Origin: an uncultured Bacillota bacterium
GTDB taxonomy: Bacteria > Bacillota > Dethiobacteria > DTU022 > UBA8154
Assembly (NCBI GenBank): GCA_937973635.1
Contig: CALJJZ010000015.1
Span: forward strand, 1 to 64,000
Direction: 5' to 3'
Length of the DNA stretch: 64,000 nucleotides
This document shows, in pieces, positions 8,840 through 17,121 of this stretch (positions are counted from its first letter, which is position 1; each line of letters opens with the position of its first letter). The translations under genes were made by a program, and so were the position numbers. The notes under the pieces are model-generated. The model did no database searches and was not told the DNA's origin. It was given only the letters and a program-made list of their open reading frames with translations.

Positions 8840-9499
8840 ATGCAGCAAAAAAAGGTATTTATTTCCTGGAGCGGCGGCAAAGACAGCTACCTTTCCCTGC
8901 TCAAAGCCAGAGCGGCGGGACTGGAGCCGGCCTACCTCCTGACCTATATCAATGGAGAGCAGGACTGCAGTATGTCCCACGGCTTGCCCCTGCCCCTTTT
9001 GCAAAAACAGGCCCGGGCCCTCGGCCTGCCTCACCTGGCCGAGCCTGTGACTTGGGAGAGCTACGCCGCAGGCTTCCACCGGGCTGTAACGGCCCTCAGA
9101 GAAAAAGGGCTCACTGGCGGTGTTTTTGGCGATATTAATCTCCCTGCACACCGCCAGTGGGTGGAAGAGGCCTGCGCCAGGGCGGGGGTAACGCCTTACC
9201 TTCCCCTCTGGGGCATGGCAGAGGAGGAAGTGCTGGAGACGCTGTTGGCGGCGGGCGCGGAGCTGCTGATTGTGGCTCTGCGCGCCGACCTGCTGGCGAA
9301 GAAATGGCTGGGCACGATCCTGGGGCGGGAATTTATACGCGAGCTCATGGCCGGGGGGATCTCTCCCTGCGGCGAAAAGGGAGAATACCACACCATGGCT
9401 GTCAGTGGCCCGCTGTTTAAGGAAAGGGTTGAAGTCAGCTTCAGGGGGACACGTCCAGATCCCGGCGGCCTAGTCCTTTTTTTGGATTATCTGCTATAA
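8840..9499 (+). CDS. ATP-PPase of the diphthine-ammonia ligase-like (COG2102) family
   Basis: Cytoplasmic protein (219 aa) of the adenine nucleotide alpha-hydrolase/PP-loop superfamily. The PP-loop SGGKDS is at residues 11-16, and the family segments GGVFGDI and GEYHTM are present. In archaea and eukaryotes the family amidates diphthine on EF-2; bacteria lack diphthamide, so the substrate here is something else. It is the last gene of the B12-riboswitch operon, 27 bp after the ATPase, so an ATP-dependent amidation or adenylation step in corrinoid salvage is a reasonable inference, not a demonstrated one. Confidence 0.85.
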   Translation: MQQKKVFISWSGGKDSYLSLLKARAAGLEPAYLLTYINGEQDCSMSHGLPLPLLQKQARALGLPHLAEPVTWESYAAGFHRAVTALREKGLTGGVFGDINLPAHRQWVEEACARAGVTPYLPLWGMAEEEVLETLLAAGAELLIVALRADLLAKKWLGTILGREFIRELMAGGISPCGEKGEYHTMAVSGPLFKERVEVSFRGTRPDPGGLVLFLDYLL

Positions 9500-9567
9500 C
9501 TGCTATAACTGTGGCTTTTTTTTATCTTTCCTGCCTTCTGCCCCCTTTTTCCTGCTTCAATGAAGTG

Positions 9568-9596
9568 TTGACAATTTATTTACCAAAAGTTTATAG
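9568..9596 (+). promoter_or_regulatory. Sigma-A type promoter upstream of acyltransferase-like gene
   Basis: TTGACA (9568-9573), 17-bp spacer, TTATAG (9591-9596). The -35 is perfect and the -10 is moderate. It lies about 60 bp before the start of the next gene. Confidence 0.6.
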
Positions 9597-9653
9597 GGGC
9601 GTTGCAATTCGCTGTTATGCTAGGAAAGGAGCCGGAGGCCAGTGTAAAGAGAT

Positions 9654-10769
9654 GTGTCGTTTATGGCTGCAGAAAAAACAAACTGTAACTCGCGCCAGGG
9701 GGAGATCGATGCTTTAAGGGGTCTGGCTGTTTTGCTCATGGTTTTCAGCCACGGCCTGCGCTGGGTCTACATCGGTAATCCTGCGACCCTGCTCCCCCTG
9801 GGCGGATTGCTTACTCCGGGTGACCTGGCCACGCCCATGTTCTATCTGGCTGCGGGCCTCTCCCTCTACCTTTCCATGCAGGGCGGCTTGCGCAAAAATC
9901 TTGATCTGCTGCTTTTACGCCAGCGTTTTACCGCCCGTTTGGGCAAGCTTTTTTTTATCGGCGTTTGTATGTCCCTGGTCTGGGGTGTGCTGCAGGCCCA
10001 GGCTGTTACCTTGTTGATCCTTGTCTGGCTTTTGCTTTCCCTGCCACCCCTGCAATCCCGGCGAGCGTTGCGCCTCTTTTTGCCCGGGCTCATTGTCCTG
10101 GCGCTGGGCCTGCACCTCCTTTGCCGGGAGCTTTGCCTTCCCCTTTTTTGGCACAGGCTGCTGGCAGACCAGTTTCCCCTTTTTGCCATTTTCGCCCTCA
10201 ATGCCACCGGGTTTTATCTTGCCACCTATCTTCGGCACCGGCATACCACTTTTATCTTTACAGCTATAGGTATCTTTTTGGGCCTTACGGCCGTGCTGCC
10301 GGGGCTGTGGCAGACGGCCCTGCAGCGCCAGGGCGCGCCCCTGCCCTTTTTGCTCCTGGGCACAGGGAGCAGTATCTTTTTGCTGGGAATTTTCCGTCTG
10401 AGCCCTGTCCAGAAAACTAAAATTTTCCGCTGTCTGCAGCAGGTAGGCAGCGATGCCCTCTTTATTTTTGTCTTTCATTATGCCGCCTTTTTCTTGCCCC
10501 TTTACCTGTTGGGCTTTACGGGCAAGCTCTCTGCCGCAGCGGCCCTTGCCTTTGCTCTCATGCTTTCCGCCGCCGTTATCCTGACGGCCTGGTGGCGCCG
10601 CCACAGTACTTTTACCATCTATGACCTGGTTGATTTAATCTTCCTTGCGCTGCAGACGGAGCTGCTCCAGCCGCTGGTCCGGGGAGCGGCCGGCTGCGGT
10701 GCCTATCTTTTTTCTGCTCTCACCTCCCGCACCTATCCCGGGATCACAGGCCTGCGGCGTCAGCTCTAA
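9654..10769 (+). CDS. Multi-pass membrane protein, DUF1624/acyltransferase-3-like
   Basis: Hydrophobic protein (371 aa) with about ten membrane segments. The N-terminal motif R-x-GEIDALRGLAVLLMVFSH (residues 15-33) is the hallmark of the heparan-alpha-glucosaminide N-acetyltransferase-like/DUF1624 and acyltransferase-3 membrane families, which move acyl groups across or onto cell-surface glycans. Start may be GTG 9654 or ATG 9663; neither has an ideal ribosome binding site. It has its own sigma-A promoter and no operon partner. The acceptor is unknown. Confidence 0.75.
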   Translation: MSFMAAEKTNCNSRQGEIDALRGLAVLLMVFSHGLRWVYIGNPATLLPLGGLLTPGDLATPMFYLAAGLSLYLSMQGGLRKNLDLLLLRQRFTARLGKLFFIGVCMSLVWGVLQAQAVTLLILVWLLLSLPPLQSRRALRLFLPGLIVLALGLHLLCRELCLPLFWHRLLADQFPLFAIFALNATGFYLATYLRHRHTTFIFTAIGIFLGLTAVLPGLWQTALQRQGAPLPFLLLGTGSSIFLLGIFRLSPVQKTKIFRCLQQVGSDALFIFVFHYAAFFLPLYLLGFTGKLSAAAALAFALMLSAAVILTAWWRRHSTFTIYDLVDLIFLALQTELLQPLVRGAAGCGAYLFSALTSRTYPGITGLRRQL

Positions 10770-10840
10770 CCTCAACCCTGAAAAAGTCATGCCCTATGCT
10801 GCAAAATGCCATTATCTGCCAGAGGTTATCCCCTTTTTGT

Positions 10841-10880
10841 GTTAGAATATAGAGGGCAAAGTTAGAATATAGAGGGCAAG
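10841..10880 (+). repeat. Two tandem 20-bp copies carrying -10-like elements
   Basis: The unit GTTAGAATATAGAGGGCAA(A/G) occurs twice head-to-tail (10841-10860 and 10861-10880), immediately before the response regulator. Each copy contains TAGAAT, a plausible -10 element. The repeat may therefore be a duplicated promoter or a pair of binding sites for the response regulator. Confidence 0.7.
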
Positions 10881-10901
10881 ACAGCGGAAAGGGGTGATCC
10901 C

Positions 10902-11612
10902 TTGCAGAGCGCACGCCAGGCCCTTGTGGTGGAAGACGACAATGATATCGGCGAACTGGTGCGTATTGTGCTGCGGGCGGAGGCTTTTGAGGTGGACCTG
11001 GCCCATGACGGGCAGGAAGGGCTGGATCTGGCCATGCAGAAACATTACCACCTTATTGTCCTGGATCTGATGCTGCCCAAGGTGGACGGCTGGGAAGTTT
11101 GCCGCCGTTTGCGGCAGCACCCGCAGACGCGCAGCACGCCCATGATCATGCTGACGGCCAAAGGTGAAGAGGCAGACAAGGTGCGCGGCCTGGAGGCAGG
11201 CGCCGACGACTATATCACTAAGCCCTTCCGGCCCCGGGAATTTCTGGCCAGGGTAAACGCCCTTTTGCGCCGCAGCGTGGACTATAACCAGCCGGTGGAG
11301 ATTTTACAGTTTGGCCGGCTGGAACTGCTGCCCCAGAGCTACCAGGTAAACGTGGGGACACAGCAGGTTTTACTGACACCGAAAGAATTTGAACTGCTGC
11401 TTTTGCTGGCCCGCCAGGCGGGACGTACCTTGAGGCGGGAACAGCTCCTGGAGAAAGTTTGGGACTATAATTATCCGGGCAGCACGCGCACGGTCGATGA
11501 GCATGTGAAAAGGATCAGGCAGAAGATTGCCCTGGCAGACCCGCACAGCACCTATATCCAGACGGTGTGGGGAGTGGGCTATAAATTCGAGGTGAAACAA
11601 AAAGATGTTTAA
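10902..11612 (+). CDS. OmpR/PhoB-family response regulator
   Basis: DNA-binding response regulator, 236 aa. The receiver domain (about 6-120) has acidic residues E11-D12-D13, phosphoacceptor D55 in LIVLDLMLP, T85 and K107 (ITKPF). The C-terminal winged-helix domain (about 135-232) contains LTPKEFELLLLLARQAGRTLRREQLLEKVW and the recognition region RTVDEHVKRIRQK, typical of OmpR/PhoB. The TTG start at 10902 is supported by AAAGGGG about 7 nt upstream. It overlaps the sensor kinase gene by 8 bp. The tandem repeat upstream suggests autoregulation. Confidence 0.96.
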   Translation: MQSARQALVVEDDNDIGELVRIVLRAEAFEVDLAHDGQEGLDLAMQKHYHLIVLDLMLPKVDGWEVCRRLRQHPQTRSTPMIMLTAKGEEADKVRGLEAGADDYITKPFRPREFLARVNALLRRSVDYNQPVEILQFGRLELLPQSYQVNVGTQQVLLTPKEFELLLLLARQAGRTLRREQLLEKVWDYNYPGSTRTVDEHVKRIRQKIALADPHSTYIQTVWGVGYKFEVKQKDV

Positions 11613-13149
11613 GTGGCGCCCCCCGGGCTTTTTTGGCAGGCTGCTGGCCGCTCATCTTATCGTTATTCTGATTACCCTGCTCTCTGTAGGTTTCTTTTTT
11701 TCTTACCTTGTAGAAAAGTATTTTTTAAGCGTTCATGAATGGGAGCTTACGGAGCAGGGAGAAAAGATCGCGGAGATGCTGGCCCTGGAGTTTCAAAAAG
11801 GCAACCATGAAGAAGTGATTAAGATGGCCAGGACGCTGGCCCTTTCCCTAGGGGTCAAGATCCGTGTCCTCGATAGTGGAAAAAAAGAGATTGTCAGTGC
11901 CATGCCCCCGGGGGCGGACAGCGATCCCGGTGTGGACCTGGAAGCGGGGGAGATCGATTACGTCCTGCAGGGAGACAACCTCTCCAAGAAGGTGTACGGT
12001 CCCGCCTCCCAGAGGCTGCTCGTGGCCATGCCCATCTATAAAGGTGAAGGGGAAGAAAAAAGCGGCGAATTTTTTCAGGCTGATCCCGGAGAGCCCGAGA
12101 TTATCGGCGCTGTGACGGTCAGCGCCCCTTTGAGTTCACTCCGGGCTACCGTGGCGCGCCTCAGCCGCCTGGTCCTTTACTCCTTTTTCTTTGCTTCCCT
12201 GGTAGCCGGTCTGCTGGCTTTTTCCCTCTCTAGAAAGATCTCCCGCCCTCTGCAGGCCATGACCCGGGCAGCTTACGAGATGGCCCGCGGCAATTTTCGC
12301 AGCCGTATCCAGGTGCCCCACGATACGGGAGAGATGGGGCAGCTGGCGGCAGCCTTCAACCAGGCCGTGGAAGAAGTGGAAAAAACGGTCCAGGAACAAA
12401 AGCGCCTGCAGGCTCTGCGCCAGAACCTTGTGGCCAACGTCTCCCACGAATTCCGTGCACCCCTAACCTCCATCCAGGGGTTTGTGGATGCCATGCTGGA
12501 GGGGTTTATCAAGGAGGAAGAGCGGGGAAAGTATCTCCAGGTTATCCTCGGCAACACCCTCCATTTAAACCGCCTGGTAAACGACCTCCTGGAGCTTGCC
12601 AGTATTGAGAGCGGCTATATCCAGCTGCGCCGGGAGGAGGTAATGCCGCGTCTGCTGGCGGAAAGGGCCCTGGATACAGTTTTGCCCCGGGCACGGGAGC
12701 AAGGCATCAACCTGGAATATGAACCGGGAGCGGAGCTGCCGGCGATTAAAGGTGACCAGGACCGCCTCTACCAGGTCCTGGTGAACCTTCTGGAGAACGC
12801 CATTGCCCATACCCCTGCCGGAGGACGGGTTAAGCTGGAGTGCCTCCTGGAACCGGATAAGGAAAATACTGCAAATGAAGGGGGCCAGGCGGACACTGAT
12901 GATCTCAGGGCAAGATCCAGGCTGGTTTTTAAGGTCAGGGACAACGGCCCGGGCATTCCGCCCGAAGAGCTCCCCTATATCTGGGAGAGGTTTTACAAAG
13001 TGGACAAGGCCCGCAACAGGGCAAACAGGGGCAAGGGCCTGGGCCTGGCCATTGTGCGGGAGCTGGTGCACCTACATCAGGGGGAGGTAAAAGTAGAGAG
13101 CACCCCGGGAGAAGGCAGCACGTTCTCTGTCATCCTACCCCTTAATTAA
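11605..13149 (+). CDS. Membrane sensor histidine kinase (PhoR/ResE-like)
   Basis: Sensor kinase, 514 aa, partner of the preceding regulator. Order of parts: membrane helix about 13-35, extracytoplasmic sensor region about 36-187, second membrane helix about 188-208, HAMP linker about 209-262, HisKA domain with phosphoacceptor H281 (NVSHEFRAPLTSIQGF), and the HATPase domain with the N box (NLLENAIAHT), G1 box (DNGPGIP) and G2 box (GKGLGLAIV). The 8-bp overlap with the regulator indicates coupled translation. The stimulus is not evident. Confidence 0.96.
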   Translation: MFKWRPPGFFGRLLAAHLIVILITLLSVGFFFSYLVEKYFLSVHEWELTEQGEKIAEMLALEFQKGNHEEVIKMARTLALSLGVKIRVLDSGKKEIVSAMPPGADSDPGVDLEAGEIDYVLQGDNLSKKVYGPASQRLLVAMPIYKGEGEEKSGEFFQADPGEPEIIGAVTVSAPLSSLRATVARLSRLVLYSFFFASLVAGLLAFSLSRKISRPLQAMTRAAYEMARGNFRSRIQVPHDTGEMGQLAAAFNQAVEEVEKTVQEQKRLQALRQNLVANVSHEFRAPLTSIQGFVDAMLEGFIKEEERGKYLQVILGNTLHLNRLVNDLLELASIESGYIQLRREEVMPRLLAERALDTVLPRAREQGINLEYEPGAELPAIKGDQDRLYQVLVNLLENAIAHTPAGGRVKLECLLEPDKENTANEGGQADTDDLRARSRLVFKVRDNGPGIPPEELPYIWERFYKVDKARNRANRGKGLGLAIVRELVHLHQGEVKVESTPGEGSTFSVILPLN

Positions 13150-13187
13150 AGACGCTTAAAGGCGACTTTTAAAAGATTTTTGTCTTC

Positions 13188-13216
13188 TTGACATAAGTCC
13201 AAAACACGGTTATAAT
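13188..13216 (+). promoter_or_regulatory. Perfect-consensus sigma-A promoter of NifX-like gene
   Basis: TTGACA (13188-13193), 17-bp spacer, TATAAT (13211-13216). Both hexamers match the consensus exactly. The upstream in-frame ATG at 13215 lies inside the -10 box, which rules it out as a start for the next gene. Confidence 0.9.
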
Positions 13217-13253
13217 GAACATAAATTCATTATTTGTTGGGGAGGTAAATACC

Positions 13254-13625
13254 ATGGAGACGCATCTATGCATACCTGCAATGGGTCCCGAAGGGCTGAG
13301 GGCACAGGTTTCGGAACATTTTGGCAGCGCACCTTATTTCACGCTCTATCATACTGCTTCACAGGAAACGCAGGTGGTGAAGAATATGCACCTGCACCAC
13401 AGCCACGGGGCCTGTCAGCCCCTGAGGGCGATAGCGGGGTTTAAAGTAGATGCTGTTGTCTGCGGTGGTATGGGCGCCCGGGCTCTTATGCTGCTGAACC
13501 AGGGCGGGATCAAAGTCTATCAGGGCAGAGCTGGAACGGTAAAGGATCTTCTAGAGGCCTACCACAAAGGCGACCTGGTCGAACTCACACCGTTAAATGC
13601 CTGCGGCCGGCACGGTTGCCAGTAA
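13254..13625 (+). CDS. NifX/NifB-family dinitrogenase iron-molybdenum cofactor-binding domain protein
   Basis: Small protein (123 aa) made of one NifX/NafY/NifB-C-terminal-like domain, an RNase H-like fold that binds metal clusters. Visible features are VSEHFGSAPYFTLY near the start, AVVCGGMGARALMLLNQGGIKVY in the middle, and a Cys/His-rich tail (NACGRHGCQ). GGGGAGG at 13239-13245 lies 8 nt before ATG 13254. No nitrogenase genes are nearby, and in such contexts the family is usually of unknown role in metal or cluster handling. Confidence 0.9.
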   Translation: METHLCIPAMGPEGLRAQVSEHFGSAPYFTLYHTASQETQVVKNMHLHHSHGACQPLRAIAGFKVDAVVCGGMGARALMLLNQGGIKVYQGRAGTVKDLLEAYHKGDLVELTPLNACGRHGCQ

Positions 13626-13662
13626 TAAGAGCTTGTTATTATGGATGGATATAATCCCTGCA

Positions 13663-13712
13663 GGGAGCAGCTGCGGTGGGATGGGGCACCGTTGTCTGCT
13701 CCCTTTATTTTT
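13663..13712. terminator. Terminator between NifX-like and MoaD-like convergent genes
   Basis: GGGAGCAG (13663-13670) pairs with CTGCTCCC (13696-13703), followed by TTTATTTTT on the plus strand. It serves the plus-strand NifX-like gene and abuts the end of the minus-strand MoaD-like gene. Confidence 0.75.
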
Positions 13713-13986
13713 CTCTGGCATCGTAAAAGCCCATGAGGAAGCGGTGGATGGTGGGGATGCCCGGTGGTACGAAAGCGACCCTGTCTCCGTCCCAGAGGGT
13801 GGTGGAGAGGGGGCGGACCAGGCCGTTGACGAAGACGACTTCTACGTCTGCGGCGGGTATGCGCAGCTCTTCCCGCAGCTGGTCTGCCGTCAGGGGGCGG
13901 GTGAGCTCCACCGCTTTGGGGAGATCCCAGCCCCTTTCCTTAAAGAGAAAATATAGCTTGCCGAAGGCCCTTACTTCTACGGTCAT
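13705..13986 (-). CDS. MoaD/ThiS-like ubiquitin-fold protein with extended C-terminus
   Basis: Protein of 93 aa with the beta-grasp MoaD/ThiS pattern (VEVRAFGKLYFLF..., VEVVFVNGLV, LWDGDRVAFVPP). MoaD and ThiS normally end in Gly-Gly, which carries the activated sulfur for molybdopterin or thiazole. Here the chain continues about 17 residues past VPPGIP and ends FYDAREK without Gly-Gly. It may be processed, may act in another way, or may belong to the MoaD-like proteins linked to tungsten enzymes. The start is supported by GGGGAGGG 7 nt upstream. It is monocistronic and divergent from the BenE-like transporter. Confidence 0.8.
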   Translation of the reverse strand: MTVEVRAFGKLYFLFKERGWDLPKAVELTRPLTADQLREELRIPAADVEVVFVNGLVRPLSTTLWDGDRVAFVPPGIPTIHRFLMGFYDAREK

Positions 13987-14136
13987 ATTTAACCCTCCCC
14001 TTTTTTGGCGTGGTCTAACAGCACTATTATTATCATCATATCAATACTGCAGGAATTTTCCAAGGAAATGCCAAAAAAAATATGCGGGATCTTTGTGCTT
14101 GAGCTATAATCTAGGCAGGGAAAGGGGTAGAGATGG

Positions 14137-15372
14137 TTGTTTGAAAAACCTGGTGATTTGGGCGCCGCCTTTAAAGGGCTGCCTGCCCATACGGAGCGCC
14201 ATATCCTTAGCAACACTTTTATCTCTTTTTTGTTTATGCATACCGGTCCTGTAGCCATCCTGCTCAGCGCAGCCCAGGCAGGGGGGCTACCCCAGAGAGA
14301 GATTATCTCCTGGTTTTTTGCGGGGTACGGTGTCGGTGGGATCATTACCATCGTCCTCTCGTTGCTCTACCGTCAGCCCTTTGCTGTAGCCTGGTCCCTA
14401 CCTGCAGCGGCCATTATGGGGACCTCTTTAACGCACCTTTCCTTTCCCCAGGTTGTAGGCGCTTACCTGGTTACAGGTCTGCTCATTACCCTGCTCGGCC
14501 TTACGGGGCTGACGCGCAAGGCCATGGATTTGATCCCCATCCCCATTGTCATGGGCATGGTTGCCGGGCTCTTTCTCCCCTTTTGCCTTAAATTGGTAAC
14601 GACTTTTACCCTTGACCCCCTGCTGGCCACGGTGACGGTGGCCGCCTTTTTGCTGGTAACTTCCGGGGTACTGTCGGTGCAGGCCGTGCCTCCCGTTTTA
14701 CTGGCGGCGGTAGCGGGGGTTCTCCTCTCCGCCTGGCGCGGCGATTTTTCCACGGCTGCCCTCTCTGTTTCCCTGACCCGGCCGTTTCTTTACCTGCCCG
14801 TATTCAACGCCGGGGTGCTGCTGGAACTGGTGCTGCCCCTTACCGTCTCCGTAATCGGTATCCATCACCCCCAGGGGATCGGCATTTTAAGGAGGGAAGG
14901 CTATGATCCCCCTGTAAACGTCATGACCCTGGCCTGCGGCCTGGGTTCCGTGGCCATGGGGCTGCTGGGCAGCGTGCCCGCCTGCATAACGGGGCCGGTC
15001 AACGCTTTGTTGAACACGGCCGGAGAAAAAAAAGCCAGGTATGCCGGCAGCTTTTACTTGGGTTGTTTAATGGTGTTGACGGCCCTTTTTGCGCCCCTGA
15101 CTATCGGCCTGGCCCTATTGATCCCCGTCAACCTCATTGCCCTGCTGGGCGGCCTGGCCCTGTTGAAAGTGCTCATGGATTCCTTCCAGAGCGCTTTCCA
15201 GGGCGACTTTATCATGGGGGCAGCCCTTTCCTTCCTGGTAACAGTTTCCAATATAACTGTTTTTAATATCGGCTCCGCCTTCTGGGGGTTGGCTGCCGGC
15301 TGCCTCATCTCTTATCTTGCCGAACACCAACGTTTCAGAGAGCATCTCTCTCGGCTGAAGCAAACCCCTTGA
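14137..15372 (+). CDS. BenE-family benzoate/proton symporter-like transporter
   Basis: Secondary transporter of 411 aa with about twelve hydrophobic helices, matching the BenE family: N-terminal FLFMHTGPVAILLSAAQAGGLP, AGYGVGGIITI, PIVMGMVAGLFLPF and a GPVNALLNTAGEKKARYAGSF segment near the C-terminal third. The family is named for benzoate:H+ symport, but the substrate here is unproven. The TTG start at 14137 follows AAAGGGG by 9 nt, and TATAAT at 14105-14110 may be its -10. It is a single gene between the MoaD-like gene and a long regulatory gap. Confidence 0.88.
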   Translation: MFEKPGDLGAAFKGLPAHTERHILSNTFISFLFMHTGPVAILLSAAQAGGLPQREIISWFFAGYGVGGIITIVLSLLYRQPFAVAWSLPAAAIMGTSLTHLSFPQVVGAYLVTGLLITLLGLTGLTRKAMDLIPIPIVMGMVAGLFLPFCLKLVTTFTLDPLLATVTVAAFLLVTSGVLSVQAVPPVLLAAVAGVLLSAWRGDFSTAALSVSLTRPFLYLPVFNAGVLLELVLPLTVSVIGIHHPQGIGILRREGYDPPVNVMTLACGLGSVAMGLLGSVPACITGPVNALLNTAGEKKARYAGSFYLGCLMVLTALFAPLTIGLALLIPVNLIALLGGLALLKVLMDSFQSAFQGDFIMGAALSFLVTVSNITVFNIGSAFWGLAAGCLISYLAEHQRFREHLSRLKQTP

Positions 15373-15510
15373 TGCAACTAAACATGGCGCCGCTTCCGTT
15401 TTGTCCAGGGGTGCCCACACTGTTACTTTAAGCCCTAAAATTGCTCCTGTTTTAAGCAAAAATGATACAGACTGCCGTTGTAGGCTAGAGCCAACCTCCA
15501 TCCAGGGCGG

Positions 15511-15534
15511 CAATTAAGGCCACAATTAAGGCCG
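15511..15534 (+). repeat. Tandem 12-bp repeat upstream of sigma-54 promoter
   Basis: CAATTAAGGCC(A/G) occurs twice in a row (15511-15522 and 15523-15534), about 20 bp upstream of the -24 element at 15554. It could bind an activator or bending protein. The rest of 15373-15553 shows no gene. Confidence 0.55.
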
Positions 15535-15553
15535 TGGACAAGACAGGTCAAAT

Positions 15554-15570
15554 TTGGCATAAAAATTGCA
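15554..15570 (+). promoter_or_regulatory. Sigma-54 (-24/-12) promoter of TRAP transporter 1
   Basis: TTGGCATAAAAATTGCA with GG at 15556-15557 and GC at 15568-15569, spaced by exactly 10 nt. Transcription would start near 15582, leaving a leader of about 315 nt before dctP. Confidence 0.8.
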
Positions 15571-15726
15571 AATAGCTTTATGACATAAATTTATGGTATA
15601 AATTAAAATAAACGAAGAAGAGGAAAAGCAGTATTTTTTATTGAATGTTGGTACAGTGACATAAAACATAAGCCACTTTTAAAAAGAGGATACCGCCGCC
15701 AGGTTTTTTGGCGAGAAGATCGTTGC

Positions 15727-15755
15727 TTGACAAAAGGGAATAGGTTGAATATTAT
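15727..15755 (+). promoter_or_regulatory. Sigma-A type promoter of TRAP transporter 1
   Basis: TTGACA (15727-15732), 17-bp spacer, TATTAT (15750-15755). Together with the sigma-54 element at 15554 it gives this operon two stacked promoters of different sigma classes. Nothing else is seen in the remainder of the gap to 15897 except the dctP ribosome binding site. Confidence 0.72.
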
Positions 15756-15897
15756 ATAAAACAAACGATTGTTAGAATATTTGCCGAAATATAGGAAATA
15801 CAGACTAATCTATAAAGGGGTGAGGCTTAAGGAGGAGAGACGCAAAGCGTTGTAGTATTTCCAGAAAAAAATTATACATGAGGGGAGATTTTAAAAA

Positions 15898-17007
15898 ATG
15901 AAAAGCAAAAAGAAAGCCTTGTTACCTGTGGTTGTGTTTGTTACTCTAATGCTGGTTGCTAGCATCTTCAGCGGTTGCGGGGGACAAACTGCACCTAAGA
16001 CTCCGGCCGCGCCGTCAACCCCGGCCGCGCCAGCGCCCGCTCCCGGTAAAACTTTTGAGTTTAGCCTGGCCCACATGTGGCCGGCAGGGCATCCCCACGA
16101 AGTGGAGTTTGCTCAGCCATGGGCAGCGGAGCTGTTTGAAAAAAGCGGTGGCAGGATCAAGATCGTTTCCTACCCCGGCGGGACCTTGTTGAGCGGCCCT
16201 GAAACTTACGAAGGCGTAGTGCAAGGCGTGGCCGATCTGGGCATGGGCGTATATGCCTACACGCGGGGACGCTTCCCCTTTATCGAAGCCTTCTTGCTGC
16301 CAGGTTTAAATGTTACCACCGCCAAGGGCAGCAGCCTGGCCGTGATGGAAGGCATCGCCAAATTTGACCCGGCAGAGCTCCACGATGTCTACCACCTTTT
16401 CACCTTTGCCGCCGGCGAAGGATACTTAATGTCAAAGAAGCTCATCAAATCCCTGGAGGATATCCAGGGCATGCAGATCGGGGGCACCGCCGGGCCGCGT
16501 GCTGAAGCTATCAGGGCCCTGGGAGCCACGGAGGTAATTCTGCCCATGCCCGAGTGGTACGAAGCCCTGGACCGGGGCATCATGGAAGCGGGTATCTGCC
16601 CCCTGGAGGCTCTGCAGGGTTTCAGGCTTGGTGAAGTGACGGCCGACTATATCCTAGCTACGCCCATGCTCTACAACCAGCTTTTCTTCTTTGTTATGAA
16701 CAAGGACGCTTGGGATTCTATGGATGCCGACTTGCAGAAGATCTTTACCGAGGTAACAGACAAGTACTACAATGAGATGATGGCGGGCCTCTTTGACGAT
16801 TTAGGACAGCGGGCCCTGAAGTTTACTGCTGAAGTAAAGGGCAAAGACCCCATTATCACCTACATGGACGCCGCGGAACAACAGAGGTGGACAGACAGGA
16901 TTAAGCCTATCCTGGACAAATATGCCGACGAGCTGACGGCAAAAGGCTTGCCCGGAAGGGAAATAGTGGATATGGCCGTCGAGTTGACTAATAAATACAG
17001 CAAATAA
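15898..17007 (+). CDS. dctP: TRAP transporter substrate-binding lipoprotein (DctP family), operon 1
   Basis: Extracytoplasmic solute receptor of 369 aa for a tripartite ATP-independent periplasmic transporter. It has a lipoprotein signal ending in the lipobox FSGC, then an Ala/Pro linker (about residues 31-49), then the DctP fold, with the expected segments FEFSLAHMWPAGHPHEVEF, IKIVSYPGGTLLSGPE and the GGTAGPRAEAIRALGA segment that normally carries the carboxylate-binding arginine. The ATG at 15898 follows GGGGAGATTTTAAAAA. It is the first gene of a dctP-dctQ-dctM operon. An organic acid ligand is typical; the identity is unknown. Confidence 0.94.
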   Translation: MKSKKKALLPVVVFVTLMLVASIFSGCGGQTAPKTPAAPSTPAAPAPAPGKTFEFSLAHMWPAGHPHEVEFAQPWAAELFEKSGGRIKIVSYPGGTLLSGPETYEGVVQGVADLGMGVYAYTRGRFPFIEAFLLPGLNVTTAKGSSLAVMEGIAKFDPAELHDVYHLFTFAAGEGYLMSKKLIKSLEDIQGMQIGGTAGPRAEAIRALGATEVILPMPEWYEALDRGIMEAGICPLEALQGFRLGEVTADYILATPMLYNQLFFFVMNKDAWDSMDADLQKIFTEVTDKYYNEMMAGLFDDLGQRALKFTAEVKGKDPIITYMDAAEQQRWTDRIKPILDKYADELTAKGLPGREIVDMAVELTNKYSK

Positions 17008-17030
17008 GCGCCCTTAAATTTGGCAGCTGA

Positions 17031-17062
17031 TTGGCACATGGAGCAGCTGCCCCATGTGCCAA
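17031..17062 (+). promoter_or_regulatory. Intercistronic hairpin between dctP and dctQ, operon 1
   Basis: A perfect 11-bp stem (TTGGCACATGG 17031-17041 with CCATGTGCCAA 17052-17062) with no T-tract after it. In TRAP operons such hairpins are thought to stabilise the dctP message or reduce read-through, giving more receptor than membrane subunits. Confidence 0.7.
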
Positions 17063-17121
17063 CCCTTTGCTGCTTGCCTGGGCATTGCCCGGGTATTATC
17101 CTTGCCGGAGGTGACCCTGGG

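Noticed and set aside
17020-17121. Longer DctQ start in TRAP operon 1.
   Set aside because: The extra residues are encoded by the intercistronic hairpin and have no ribosome binding site.
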